Shown here: piece by piece, positions 11,640-25,618 of the stretch
Numbering within the stretch: position 1 is the first letter of the stretch
How the letters are laid out: every line of letters begins with the position of its first letter
Assembly (NCBI RefSeq): GCF_051020975.1
Contig: NW_027478158.1
Coordinates: 7,874,001 to 7,938,000 of the forward strand
DNA from: Osmia lignaria lignaria
Taxonomy: Eukaryota; Arthropoda; Insecta; Hymenoptera; Megachilidae
DNA: 64,000 bases
Direction of reading: 5' to 3'
Translations under genes and position numbers: made by a program
Notes under the pieces: model-generated
The model's database searches: none
Told to the model about the DNA's origin: nothing
Seen by the model: the letters and a program-made list of their open reading frames with translations, nothing else

Positions 11640-12610
11640 ATGTCCATCAGGACCCTTCCCTTGAGATAAATCTGCAAATATCTCGGAAACGAAGCGAGCT
11701 ATGGCAAAATGTTAAGGGACCTTTTTTGTAGAGAATAATGTTTCCTGCAATTTACGTTCTATGATATTTTTTGATCAGAAGCGTAGTTTTCGAGATATAT
11801 CGAGATATTTAAAAGTTCCGAAGCCGCACCAACATAATAGAGATACAGAAACACCGTGGCCCCTTTCTTTGAGATAATTCTGCACTATTGCGACCTGCAA
11901 ATGCCACTTCCAGCTCAGCTGTGCAGAAGAAGAACAACAAGAAGAAGAAATATCTCGAAATATGTCCGTCAGGCCCCTTCCCTTGAGATAAATCTGCAAA
12001 TATCTCGGAAACGAAGCGAGCTATGGCAAAATGTTAAGAGACCTTTTTTGTAGAGAATTAAGTTTCCTACTTTTTGCGTTCTATGATATTTTTTGATCAG
12101 AGGCGTAGTTCTCGAGATATATCAAGATATTTAAAAGTTCCGAAGCCGCACCAACATAATAGAGATACAGAAACACCGTGGCCCCTTTCTTTGAGATAAC
12201 TCTGCGCTATTGCGAGCTGGAGATGCCACTTCCAGTTTAGCTGTGCAGAAGAAGAACAACAAGAAGAAGAAATATCTCGAAATATGTCCGTTAGGCCCCT
12301 TCCCTTGAGATAAATCTGCAAATATCTCGGAAACGAAGCGAGCTATTCCAAAATGTTAAGAGACCTTTTTTGTAGAGAATTAAGTTTCCTACTTTTTATG
12401 TTCTATGATATTTTTTGATCAGATGCGTAGTTCTCGAGATATATCAAGATATTTAAAAGTTCCGAAGCCGCACCAACATAATAGAGATACAGAAACACCG
12501 TGGCCCCTTTCTTTGAGATAACTCTGCACTATTGCGGGCTGCAAATGCCACTTCCAGCTTAGCTGTGCAGAGGAAGAACAACAAGAAGAAGAAATATCTC
12601 GAAATATGTC
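11640..12610 (+). repeat. Second copy of the 3,590-4,560 block
   Basis: It carries the same marks in the same order. Differences seen are ATTAAG against ATTATG near 12,380 and CCAACATA against CCAATATA near 12,470. On the right it passes into a unit ending with the GGCCAGTTCCTTTGAGCTGA segment, which the first copy lacks. Confidence 0.8.
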
Positions 12611-13621
12611 CGTCAGGCCAGTTCCTTTGAGCTGAATCTGCAAATATCTCGGAAACGAAGCGAGCTATGGCAAAATGTTAAGAGACGTTTTTTGTAGAGA
12701 ATTATGTTTCCTACAATTTATGTTCTATGATATTTTTTGATCAGAAGCGTAGTTTTCGAGATATATCGAGATATTTAAAAGTTCCGGAGACGCACCAACA
12801 TAATAGAGATACAGAAACACCGTGGCCCCTTTCTTTGAGATAATTCTGCACTATTGCGACCTGCAAATGCCACTTTCAGCTCAGCTGTGCAGAAGAAGAA
12901 CAACAAGAAGAAGAAATATCTCGAAATATGTCCGTCAGGCCCCTTCCCTTGAGATAAATCTGCAAATATCTCGGAAACGAAGAGAGTTATGGCAACATGT
13001 TAAGAGACCTTTTTTGTAGAGAATTAAGTTTCCTACTTTTCATGTTCTATGATATTTTTTGATCAGATGCGTAGTTCTCGAGATATATCAAGATATTTAA
13101 AAGTTCCGAAGCCGCACCAACATAATAGAGATACAGAAACACCGTGGCCCCTTTCTTTGAGATAACTCTGCACGATTGCGAGCTGGAAATGCCACTTCCA
13201 GTTTAGCTGTGCAGAAGAAGAACAACAAGAAGAAGAAATATCTCGAAATATGTCCATCAGGACCCTTCCCTTGAGATAAATCTGCAAATATCTCGGAAAC
13301 GAAGCGAGCTATGGCAAAATGTTAAGGGACCTTTTTTGTAGAGAATAATGTTTCCTACAATTTACGTTCTATGATATTTTTTGATCAGAAGCGTAGTTTT
13401 CGAGATATATCGAGATATTTAAAAGTTCCGAAGCCGCACCAACATAATAGAGATACAGAAACACCGTGGCCCCTTTCTTTGAGATAACTCTGCACTATTG
13501 CGAGCTGCAAATGCCACTTCCAGCTTAGCTGTGCAGAAGAAGAACAACAAGAAGAAGAAATATCTCGAAATATGTCCGTCAGGCCCCTTCCCTTGAGATA
13601 AATCTGCAAATATCTCGGAAA

Positions 13622-15422
13622 CGAAGCGAGCTATGGCAAAATGTTTAGAGACCTTTCTTGTAGAGAAATAAGTTTCCTACTTTTTATGTAGTATGATATT
13701 TTTGGATCAGAAGCGTAGTTCTCGAGATATATCAAGATATTTAAAAGTTCCGAAGCCGCACCAACATAATAGAGGTACAGAAACACCGTGGCCCCTTTCT
13801 TTGAGATAACTCTGCACTATTGCGCGCTGCAAATGCCACTTCCAGCTTAGCTGTGCAGAAGAAGAACAACAAGAAGAAGAAATATCTCGAAATATGTCCG
13901 TCAGGCCCCTTCCCTTGAGATAAATCTGCAAATATCTCGGAAACGAAGCGAGCTATGGCAAAATGTTAAGAGACCTTTTTTGTAGAGAATTACGTTTCCT
14001 ACTTTTTACGTCCTGTGATATTTTTTGATCAGGTGCGTAGTTCCCGAGATATATCAAGATATTTAAAAGTTCCGAAGCCGCACCAACATAATAGAGATAC
14101 AGAAACACCGTGGCCCCTTTCTTTGAGATAAGTCTGCACTAGTGCGAGCCGCAAATGCCACTTCCAGCTTAGCTGTGCAGAAGAAGAACAACAAGAAGAA
14201 GAAATATCTCCAAATATGTCCGTCAGGCCCCTTCCATTGAGATAAATCTGCAAATATCTCGGAAACGAAGCGAGCTATGGCAAAATGTTAAGAGACCTTT
14301 TTTGTAGAGAATTAAGTTTCCTACTTTTTATGTTCTATGATATTTTTTGATCAGATGCGTAGTTCTCGAGATATATCAAGATATTTAAAAGTTCCGAAGC
14401 CGCACCAACATAATAGAGATACAGAAACACCGTGGCCCCTTTCTTTGAGATAACTCTGCACTATTGCGAGCTGCAAATACCACTTCCAGCTTAGCTGTGG
14501 AGAGGAAGAACAACAAGAAGAAGAAATATCTCGAAATATGTCCGTCAGGCCAGTTCCTTTGAGCTGAATCTGCAAATATCTCGGAAACGAAGCGAGCTAT
14601 GGCAAAATGTTAAGAGACGTTTTTTGTAGAGAATTGTGTTTCCTACAATTTATGTTGTATGATATTTTTTGATCAGAAGCGTAGTTCTCGAGATATATCG
14701 AGATATTTAAAAGTTCCGAAGCCGCACCAACATAATAGGGATACAGAAACACCGTGGCCCCTTTCTTTGAGATAACTCTGCACTAGTGCGAGCCGCAAAT
14801 GCCACTTCCAGCTTAGCTGTGCAGAAGAAGAACAACAAGAAGAAGAAATATCTCGAAATATGTCCGTCAGGCCCCTTCCCTTGAGATAAATCTGCAAATA
14901 TCTCGGAAACGAAGAGAGCTATGGCAAAATGTTAAGAGACCTTTTTTGTAGAGAATTAAGTTTCCTACTTTTCATGTTCTATGATATTTTTTGATCAGAT
15001 GCGTAGTTCTCGAGATATATCAAGATATTTAAAAGTTCCGAAGCCGCACCAACATAATAGAGATACAGAAACACCGTGGCCCCTTTCTTTGAGATAACTG
15101 TGCACTAGTGCGAGCCGCAAATGCCACTTCGAGCTTAGCTGTGCAGAAGAAGAACAACAAGAAGAAGAAATATCTCGAAATATGTCCGTCAGGCCCCTTC
15201 CCTTGAGATAAATCTGCAAATGTCTCGGAAACGAAGCGAGCTATGGCAAAATGTTAAGAGACGTTTTTTGTAGAGAATTATGTTTCCTACAATTTATGTT
15301 CTATGATATTTTTTGATCAGAAGCGTAGTTTTCGAGATATATCGAGATATTTAAAAGTTCCGAAGACGCACCAACATAATAGAGATACAGAAACACCGTG
15401 GCCCCTTTCTTTGAGATAATTC
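13622..15422 (+). repeat. Second copy of the 5,250-7,050 block
   Basis: It carries all the marks of the first copy plus its own changes: ACGTCCTGTGATA and CAGGTGCG near 14,010-14,035, and CACTTCGAGC near 15,128. Its centre is itself repeated six units further on. Confidence 0.85.
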
Positions 15423-15901
15423 TGCACTATTGCGAGCCGCAAATGCCACTTCCAGCTTAGCTGTGCAGAAGAAGAACAACAAAAAGAAGAAATATCTCGA
15501 AATATGTCCGTCAGGCCCCTTCCCTTGAGATAAATCTGCAAATGTCTCGGAAACGAAGCGAGCTATGGCAAAATGTTAAGAGACCTTTTTTGTAGAGAAT
15601 TAAGTTTCCTACTTTTTATGTTCTATGATATTTTTTGATCAGAAGCGTAGTTTTCGAGATATATCGAGATATTTAAAAGTTCCGAAGCCGCACCAACATA
15701 ATAGAGATACAGAAACACCGTGGCCCCTTTCTTTGAGATAACTCTGCACTATTGCGAGCTGCAAATGCCACTTCCAGCTTAGCTGTGCAGAAGAAGAACA
15801 ACAAGAAGAAGAAATATCTCGAAATATGTCCGTCAGGCCCCTTCCCTTGAGATAAATCTGCAAATATCTCGGAAACGAAGCGAGCTATGGCAAAATGTTA
15901 A

Positions 15902-17142
15902 GAGACCTTTTTTGTAGAGAATTACGTTTCCTACTTTTTACGTTCTATGATATTTTTTGATCAGATGCGCAGTTCTCGAGATATATCAAGATATTTAAAA
16001 GTTCCGAAGCCGCACCAACATAATAGAGATACAGAAACACCGTGGCCCCTTTCTTTGAGATAAGTCTGCACTAGTGCGAGCCGCAAATGCCACTTCCAGC
16101 TTAGCTGTGCAGAAGAAGAACAACAAGAAGAAGAAATATCTCGAAATATGTCCGTCAGGCCCCTTCCATTGAGATAAATCTGCAAATATCTCGGAAACGA
16201 AGCGAGCTATGGCAAAATGTTAAGAGACCTTTTTTGTAGAGAATTAAGTTTCCTACTTTTTATGTTCTATGATATTTTTTGATCAGATGCGTAGTTCTCG
16301 AGATATATCAAGATATTTAAAAGTTCCGAAGCCGCACCAACATAATAGAGATACAGAAACACCGTGGCCCCTTTCTTTGAGATAACTCTGCACTATTGCG
16401 AGCTGCAAATACCACTTCCAGCTTAGCTGTGGAGAGGAAGAACAACAAGAAGAAGAAATATCTCGAAATATGTCCGTCAGGCCAGTTCCTTTGAGCTGAA
16501 TCTGCAAATATCTCGGAAACGAAGCGAGCTATGGCAAAATGTTAAGAGACGTTTTTTGTAGAGAATTGTGTTTCCTACAATTTATGTTCTATGATATTTT
16601 TTGATCAGAAGCGTAGTTCTCGAGATATATCGAGATATTTAAAAGTTCCGAAGCCGCACCAACATAATAGGGATACAGAAACACCGTGGCCCCTTTCTTT
16701 GAGATAACTCTGCACTAGTGCGAGCCGCAAATGCCACTTCCAGCTTAGCTGTGCAGAAGAAGAACAACAAGAAGAAGAAATATCTCGAAATATGTCCGTC
16801 AGGCCCCTTCCCTTGAGATAAATCTGCAAATATCTCGGAAACGAAGACAGCTATGGCAAAATGTTAAGAGACCTTTTTTGTAGAGAATTAAGTTTCCTAC
16901 TTTTCATGTTCTATGATATTTTTTGATCAGATGCGTAGTTCTCGAGATATATCAAGATATTTAAAAGTTCCGAAGCCGCACCAACATAATAGAGATACAG
17001 AAACACCGTGGCCCCTTTCTTTGAGATAACTGTGCACTAGTGCGAGCCGCAAATGCCACTTCCAGCTTAGCTGTGCAGAAGAAGAACAACAAGAAGAAGA
17101 AATATCTCGAAATATGTCCGTCAGGCCCCTTCCCTTGAGATA
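15902..17142 (+). repeat. Third copy of the core of that block (shift 6 units from the second)
   Basis: It lies 1,932 bases after the matching stretch 13,970-15,210 and repeats TTCCATTGAG, GCAAATACCAC, CTGTGGAGAGG and GAATTGTGTTTCC. It lacks TCTCCAAATATG, reading TCTCGAAATATG as in most units. Confidence 0.8.
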
Positions 17143-18646
17143 AATCTGCAAATATCTCGGAAACGAAGCGAGCTATGGCAAAATGTTAAGAGACCTTTTT
17201 TGTAGAGAATTAAGTTTCCTACTTTTTATGTTCTATGATATTTTTCGATCAGAGGCGTAGTTCTCGAGATATATCAAGATATTTAAAAGTTCCGAAGCCG
17301 CACCAACATAATAGAGATACAGAAACACCGTGGCCCCTTTCTTTGAGATAACTCTGCACGATTGCGAGCTGGAAATGCCACTTCCAGTTTAGCTGTGCAG
17401 AAGAAGAACAACAAGAAGAAGAAATATCTCGAAATATGTCCATCAGGACCCTTCCCTTGAGATAAATCTGCAAATATCTCGGAAACGAAGCGAGCTATGG
17501 CAAAATGTTAAGGGACCTTTTTTGTAGAGAATAATGTTTCCTACAATTTACGTTCTATGATATTTTTTGATCAGAAGCGTAGTTTTCGAGATATATCGAG
17601 ATATTTAAAAGTTCCGAAGCCGCACCAACATAATAGAGATACAGAAACACCGTGTCCCCTTTCTTTGAGATAACTCTGCACTAGTGCGAGCCGCAAATGC
17701 CACTTCCAGCTTAGCTGTGCAGAAGAAGAACAACAAGAAGAAGAAATATCTCGAAATATGTCCGTCAGGCCCCTTCCCTTGAGATAAATCTGCAAATATC
17801 TCGGAAACGAAGAGAGCTATGGCAAAATGTTAAGAGACCTTTTTTGTAGAGAATTAAGTTTCCTACTTTTCATGTTCTATGATATTTTTTGATCAGATGC
17901 GTAGTTCTCGAGATATATCAAGATATTTAAAAGTTCCGAAGCCGCACCAACATAATAGAGATACAGAAACACCGTGGCCCCTTTCTTTGAGATAACTGTG
18001 CACTAGTGCGAGCCGCAAATGCCACTTCCAGCTTAGCTGTGCAGAAGAAGAACAACAAGAAGAAGAAATATCTCGAAATATGTCCGTCAGGCCCCTTCCC
18101 TTGAGATAAATCTGCAAATGTCTCGGAAACGAAGCGAGCTATGGCAAAATGTTAAGAGACCTTTTTTGTAGAGAATTAAGTTTCCTACTTTTTATGTTCT
18201 ATGATATTTTTCGATCAGAGGCGTAGTTCTCGAGATATATCAAGATATTTAAAAGTTCCGAAGCCGCACCAACATAATAGAGATACAGAAACACCGTGGC
18301 CCCTTTCTTTGAGATAACTCTGCACGATTGCGAGCTGGAAATGCCACTTCCAGTTTAGCTGTGCAGAAGAAGAACAACAAGAAGAAGAAATATCTCGAAA
18401 TATGTCCATCAGGACCCTTCCCTTGAGATAAATCTGCAAATATCTCGGAAACGAAGCGAGCTATGGCAAAATGTTAAGGGACCTTTTTTGTAGAGAATAA
18501 TGTTTCCTACAATTTACGTTCTATGATATTTTTTGATCAGAAGCGTAGTTTTCGAGATATATCGAGATATTTAAAAGTTCCGAAGCCGCACCAACATAAT
18601 AGAGATACAGAAACACCGTGTCCCCTTTCTTTGAGATAACTCTGCA
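16700..18646 (+). repeat. Tandem three-unit duplication (966-base step)
   Basis: Units at 16,925, 17,247 and 17,569 match those at 17,891, 18,213 and 18,535. Shared marks are TTTTTCGATCAGAGGCG, the CCATCAGGACCC segment, GAATAATGTTTCC, and a CCGTGTCCCC found only at 17,652 and 18,618. The copies separate within the third unit at ACTAGTGCGAGCC against ACTATTGCGACC. Confidence 0.8.
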
Positions 18647-20788
18647 CTATTGCGACCTGCAAATGCCACTTCCAGCTTAGCTGTGCAGAAGAGGAACAAC
18701 AAGAAGAAGAAATATGTCGGAATATGTCCGTCAGGCCCCTTCCCTTGAGATAAATCTGCAAATATCTCGGAAACGAAGCGAGCTATGGCAAAATGTTAAG
18801 AGACCTTTTTTGTAGAGAATTAAGTTTCCTACTTTTTATGGTCTATGATATTTTTCGATCAGATGCGTAGTTCTCGAGATATATCAAGATATTTAAAAGT
18901 TCCGAAGCCGCACCAACATAATAGAGATACAGAAACACCGTGGCCCCTTTCTTTGAGATAACTCTGCACTAGTGCGAGCCGCAAATGCCGCTTCCAGCTT
19001 AGCTGTGCAGAAGAAGAACAACAAGAAGAAGAAATATCTCGAAATATGTCCGTCAGGCCCCTTCCCTTGAGATAAATCTGCAAATATCTCGGAAACGAAG
19101 CGAGCTATGGCAAAATGTTAAGAGACCTTTTTTGTAGAGAATCATGTTTCCTACAATTTATGTTCTATGATATTTTTTGATCAGAAGCGTAGTTCTCGAG
19201 ATATATCGAGATATTTAAAAGTTCCGAAGCCGCACCAACATAATAGGGATACAGAAACACCGTGGCCCCTTTCTTTGAGATAACTCTGCACTACTGCGAG
19301 CCGCAAATGCCACTTCCAGCTTAGCTGTGCAGAAGAAGAACAACAAGAAGAAGAAATATCTCGAAATATGTCCGTCAGGCCCCTTCCCTTGAGATAAATC
19401 TGCCAATATCTCGGAAACGAAGCGAGCTATGGCAAAATGTTAAGAGACCTTTTTTGTAGAGAATTAAGTTTCCTACTTTTTATGTTCTATGATGTTTTTC
19501 GATCAGAGGCGTAGTTCTCGAGATATATCAAGATATTTAAAACTTCCGAAGCCGCACCAACATAATAGAGATACAGAAACACCGTGGCCCCTTTCTTTGA
19601 GATAACTCTGCACTATTGCGCGCTGCAAATGCCACTTCCAGCTTAGCTGTGCAGAAGAAGAACAACAAGAAGAAGAAATATCTCGAAATATGTCCGTCAG
19701 GCCCCTTCCCTTGAGATAAATCTGCAAATATCTCGGAAACGAAGCGAGCTATGGCAAAATGTTAAGAGACCTTTTTTGTAGAGAATTAAGTTTCCTACTT
19801 TTTATGGTCTATGATATTTTTCGATCAGAGGCGTAGTTCTCGAGATATATCAAGATATTTAAAAGTTCCGAAGCCGCACCAACATAATAGAGATACTGAA
19901 ACACCGTGGCCCCTTTCTTTGAGATAACTCTGCACTAGTGCGAGCCGCAAATGCCGCTTCCAGCTTAGCTGTGCAGAAGAAGAACAACAAGAAGAAGAAA
20001 TATCTCGAAATATGTCCGTCAGGCCCCTTCCCTTGAGATAAATCTGCAAATATCTCGGAAACGAAGCGAGCTATGGCAAAATGTTAAGAGACCTTTTTTG
20101 TAGAGAATTATGTTTCCTACAATTTATGTTCTATGATATTTTTTGATCAGAAGCGTAGTTCTCGAGATATATCGAGATATTTAAAAGTTCCGAAGCCGCA
20201 CCAACATAATAGGGATACAGAAACACCGTGGCCCCTTTCTTTGAGATAACTCTGCACTAGTGCGAGCCGCAAATGCCACTTCCAGCTTAGCTGTGCAGAA
20301 GAAGAACAACAAGAAGAAGAAATATCTCGAAATATGTCCGTCAGGCCCCTTCCCTTGAGATAAATCTGCAAATATCTCGGAAACGAAGAGAGCTATGGCA
20401 AAATGTTAAGAGACCTTTTTTGTAGAGAATTAAGTTTCCTACTTTTCATGTTCTATGATATTTTTTGATCAGATGCGTAGTTCTCGAGATATATCAAGAT
20501 ATTTAAAAGTTCCGAAGCCGCACCAACATAATAGAGATACAGAAACACCGTGGCCCCTTTCTTTGAGATAACTGTGCACTAGTGCGAGCCGCAAATGCCA
20601 CTTCCAGCTTAGCTGTGCAGAAGAAGAACAACAAGAAGAAGAAATATCTCGAAATATGTCCGTCAGGCCAGTTCCTTTGAGCTGAATCTGCAAATATCTC
20701 GGAAACGAAGCGAGCTATGGCAAAATGTTAAGAGACGTTTTTTGTAGAGAATTATGTTTCCTACAATTTATGTTCTATGATATTTTTT

Positions 20789-21754
20789 GATCAGAAGCGT
20801 AGTTCTCGAGATATATCGAGATATTTAAAAGTTCCGAAGCCGCACCAACATAATAGGGATACAGAAACACCGTGGCCCCTTTCTTTGAGATAACTCTGCA
20901 CGATTGCGAGCTGGAAATGCCACTTCCAGTTTAGCTGTGCAGAAGAAGAACAACAAGAAGAAGAAATATCTCGAAATATGTCCATCAGGACCCTTCCCTT
21001 GAGATAAATCTGCAAATATCTCGGAAACGAAGCGAGCTATGGCAAAATATTAAGGGACCTTTTTTGTAGAGAATAATGTTTCCTACAATTTACGTTCTAT
21101 GATATTTTTTGATCAGAAGCGTAGTTTTCGAGATATATCGAGATATTTAAAAGTTCCGAAGCCGCACCAACATAATAGAGATACAGAAACACCGTGGCCC
21201 CTTTCTTTGAGATAAATCTGCACTATTGCGAGCTGCAAATGCCACTTCCAGCTTAGCTGTGCAGAAGAAGAACAACAAGAAGAAGAAATATCACGAAATA
21301 TGTCCGTCAGGCCCCTTCCCTTGAGATAAATCTGCAAATATCTCGGAAACGAAGCGAGCTATGGCAAAATGTTTAGAGACCTATCTTGTAGAGAAATAAG
21401 TTTCCTACTTTTTATGTAGTATGATATTTTTTGATCAGATGCGTAGTTCTCGAGATATATCAAGATATTTAAAAGTTCCGAAGCCGCACCAACATAATAG
21501 AGATACAGAAACACCGTGGCCCCTCTCTTTGAGATAACTCTGCACTATTGCGAGCTGGAAATGCCACTTCCAGTTTAGCTGTGCAGAAGAAGAACAACAA
21601 GAAGAAGAAATATCTCGAAATATGTCCGTTAGGCCCCTTCCCTTGAGATAAATCTGCAAATATCTCGGAAACGAAGCGAGCTATGGCAAAATGTTAAGAG
21701 ACCTTTTTTGTAGAGAATTATGTTTCCTACAATTTACGTTCTCCGATATTTTTT
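20789..21754 (+). repeat. Recurrent three-unit cassette, copy 1 of 5
   Basis: Three units occur in fixed order. The first has ACGATTGCGAGCTGG with CCATCAGGACCC, the second has GAGATAAATCTGCACTATTG in the first GGCC block, and the third has CCCCTCTCTTTG with AGCTGGAAATGCC. The second-third boundary usually has TTTAGAGACC with GAGAAATAAG. The same order occurs at 25,619, 30,124, 32,700 and 37,208. Confidence 0.8.
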
Positions 21755-24700
21755 GATCAGAAGCGTAGTTTTCGAGATATATCGAGATATTTAAAAGTTC
21801 CGAAGCCGCACCAACATAATAGAGATACTGAAACACCGTGGCCCCTTTCTTTGAGATAACTCTGCACTACTGCGAGCCGCAAATGCCGCTTCCAGCTTAG
21901 CTGTGCAGAAGAAGAACAACAAGAAGAAGAAATATCTCGAAATATGTCCGTCAGGCCCCTTCCCTTGAGATAAATCTGCAAATATCTCGGAAACGAAGCG
22001 AGCTATGGCAAAATGTTAAGAGACCTTTTTTGTAGAGAATTACGTTTCCTACTTTTTACGTTCTATGATATTTTTTGATCAGATGCGTAGTTCTCGAGAT
22101 ATATCAAGATATTTAAAAGTTCCGAAGCCGCACCAACATAATAGAGATACAGAAACACCGTGGCCCCTTTCTTTGAGATAAGTCTGCACTAGTGCGAGCC
22201 GCAAATGCCACTTCCAGCTTAGCTGTGCAGAAGAAGAACAACAAGAAGAAGAAATATCTCGAAATATGTCCGTCAGGCCCCTTCCCTTGAGATAAATCTG
22301 CAAATATCTCGGAAACGAAGCGAGCTATGGCAAAATGTTAAGAGACCTTTTTTGTAGAGAATTAAGTTTCCTACTTTTTATGTTCTATGATATTTTTTGA
22401 TCAGATGCGTAGTTCTCGAGATATATCGAGATATTTAAAAGTTCCGAAGCCGCACCAACATAATAGAGATACAGAAACACCGTGGCCCCTTTCTTTGAGA
22501 TAACTCTGCACGATTCCGAGCTGGAAATGCCACTTCCAGTTTAGCTGTGCAGAAGAAGAACAACAAGAAGAAGAAATATCTCGAAATATGTCCATCAGGA
22601 CCCTTCCCTTGAGATAAATCTGCAAATATCTCGGAAACGAAGCGAGCTATGGCAAAATGTTAAGGGACCTTTTTTGTAGAGAATAATGTTTCCTACAATT
22701 TACGTTCTATGATATTTTTTGATCAGAAGCGTAGTTTTCGAGATATATCGAGATATTTAAAAGTTCCGAAGCCGCACCAACATAATAGAGATACAGAAAC
22801 ACCGTGGCCCCTTTCTTTGAGATAACTCTGCACTATTGCGAGCTGCAAATGCCACTTCCAGCTTAGCTGTGCAGAAGGAGAACAACAAGAAGAAGAAATA
22901 TCTCGAAATATGTCCGTCAGGCCCCTTCCCTTGAGATAAATCTGCAAATATCTCGGAAACGAAGCGAGCTATGGCAAAATATTTAGAGACCTTTCTTGTA
23001 GAGAATTACGTTTCCTACTTTTTACGTTCTATGATATTTTTTGATCAGATGCGTAGTTCTCGAGATATATCAAGATATTTAAATGTTCCGAAGCCGCACC
23101 AACATAATAGAGATACAGAAACACCGTGGCCCCTTTCTTTGAGATAAGTCTGCACTAGTGCGAGCCGCAAATGCCACTTCCAGCTTAGCTGTGCAGAAGA
23201 AGAACAACAAGAAGAAGAAATATCTCGAAATATGTCCGTCAGGCCCCTTCCCTTGAGATAAATCTGCAAATATCTCGGAAACGAAGCGAGCTATGGCAAA
23301 ATGTTAAGAGACCTTTTTTGTAGAGAATTAAGTTTCCTACTTTTTATGTTCTATGATATTTTTTGATCAGATGCGTAGTTCTCGAGATATATCAAGATAT
23401 TTAAAAGTTCCGAAGCCGCACCAACATAATAGAGGTACAGAAACACCGTGGCCCCTTTCTTTGAGATAACTCTGCACTATTGCGAGCTGCAAATGCCACT
23501 TCCAGCTTAGCTGTGGAAAGGAAGAACAACAAGAAGAAGAAATATCTCGAAATATGTCCGTTAGGCCCCTTCCCTTGAGATAAATCTGCAAATGTCTCGG
23601 AAACGAAGCGAGCTATGGCAAAATGTTAAGAGACCTTTCTTGTAGAGAAATAAGTTTCCTACTTTTTATGTAGTATGATATTTTTTGATCAGATGCGTAG
23701 TTCCCGAGATATATCAAGATATTTAAAAGTTCCGAAGCCGCACCAACATAATAGAGATACAGAAACACCGTGGCCCCTCTCTTTGAGATAACTCTGCACT
23801 ATTGCGAGCTGGAAATGCCACTTCCAGTTTAGCTGTGCAGAAGAAGAACAACAAGAAGAAGAAATATCTCGAAATATGTCCGTTAGGCCCCTTCCCTTGA
23901 GATAAATCTGCAAATATCTCGGAAACGAAGCGAGCTATGGCAAAATGTTAAGGGACCTTTTTTGTAGAGAATTATGTTTCCTACAATTTACGTTCTCTGA
24001 TATTTTTTGATCAGAAGCGTAGTTTTCGAGATATATCGAGATATTTAAAAGTTCCGAAGCCGCACCAACATAATAGAGATACAGAAACACCGTGGCCCCT
24101 TTCTTTGAGATAACTCTGCACTATTGCGCGCTGCAAATGCCACTTCCAGCTTAGCTGTGCAGAAGAAGAACAACAAGAAGAAGAAATATCTCGAAATATG
24201 TCCGTCAGGCCCCTTCCCTTGAGATAAATCTGCAAATGTCTCGGAAACGAAGCGAGCTATGGCAAAATGTTAAGAGACCTTTTTTGTAGAGAATTAAGTT
24301 TCCTACTTTTTATGTTCTATGATATTTTTCGATCAGAGGCGTAGTTCTCGAGATATATCAAGATATTTAAAAGTTCCGAAGCCGCACCAACATAATAGAG
24401 ATACAGAAACACCGTGGCCCCTTTCTTTGAGATAACTCTGCACTATTGCGCGCTGCAAATGCCACTTCCAGCTTAGCTGTGCAGAAGAAGAACAACAAGA
24501 AGAAGAAATATCTCGAAATATGTCCGTCAGGCCCCTTCCCTTGAGATAAATCTGCAAATATCTCGGAAACGAAGCGAGCTATGGCAAAATGTTAAGAGAC
24601 CTTTTTTGTAGAGAATTACGTTTCCTACTTTTTACGTTCTATGATATTTTTTGATCAGATGCGTAGTTCTCGAGATATATCAAGATATTTAAAAGTTCCG

Positions 24701-25618
24701 AAGCCGCACCAACATAATAGAGGCACAGAAACACCGTGGCCCCTTTCTTTGAGATAACTCTGCACTATTGCGAGCTGCAAATGCCACTTCCAGCTTAGCT
24801 GTGGAAAGGAAGAACAACAAGAAGAAGAAATATCTCGAAATATGTCCGTCAGGCCAGTTCCTTTGAGCTGAATCTGCAAATATCTCGGAAACGAAGCGAG
24901 CTATGGCAAAATGTTAAGAGACGTTTTTTGTAGAGAATCATGTTTCCTACAATTTATGTTCTATGATATTTTTTGATCAGAAGCGTAGTTCTCGAGATAT
25001 ATCGAGATATTTAAAAGTTCCGAAGCCGCACCAACATAATAGGGATACAGAAACACCGTGGCCCCTTTCTTTGAGATAACTCTGCACTAGTGCGAGCCGC
25101 AAATGCCACTTCCAGCTTAGCTGTGCAGAAGAAGAACAACAAGAAGAAGAAATATCTCGAAATATGTCCGTCAGGCCCCTTCCCTTGAGATAAATCTGCA
25201 AATATCTCGGAAACGAAGAGAGGTATGGCAAAATGTTAAGAGACCTTTTTTGTAGAGAATTATGTTTCCTACAATTTACGTTCTGTGATATTTTTTGATC
25301 AGAAGCGTAGTTCTCGAGATATATCAAGATATTTAAAAGTTCTGAAGCCGCACCAACATAATAGAGATACAGAAACACCGTGGCCCCTTTCTTTGAGATA
25401 ACTGTGCACTAGTGCGAGCCGCAAATGCCACTTCCAGCTTAGCTGTGCAGAAGAAGAACAACAAGAAGAAGAAATATCTCGAAATATGTCCGTCAGGCCA
25501 GTTCCTTTGAGCTGAATCTGCAAATATCTCGGAAACGAAGCGAGCTATGGCAAAATGTTAAGAGACGTTTTTTGTAGAGAATTATGTTTCCTACAATTTA
25601 TGTTCTATGATATTTTTT

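Noticed and set aside
24977..25378. 133-codon minus-strand frames (also at 37,532-37,933)
   Set aside because: Each joins two units through chance loss of two stops (the TAG at GAGCTATGG and the TAG at TATCATAGAAC). They start at GTG and have no recognisable domain.
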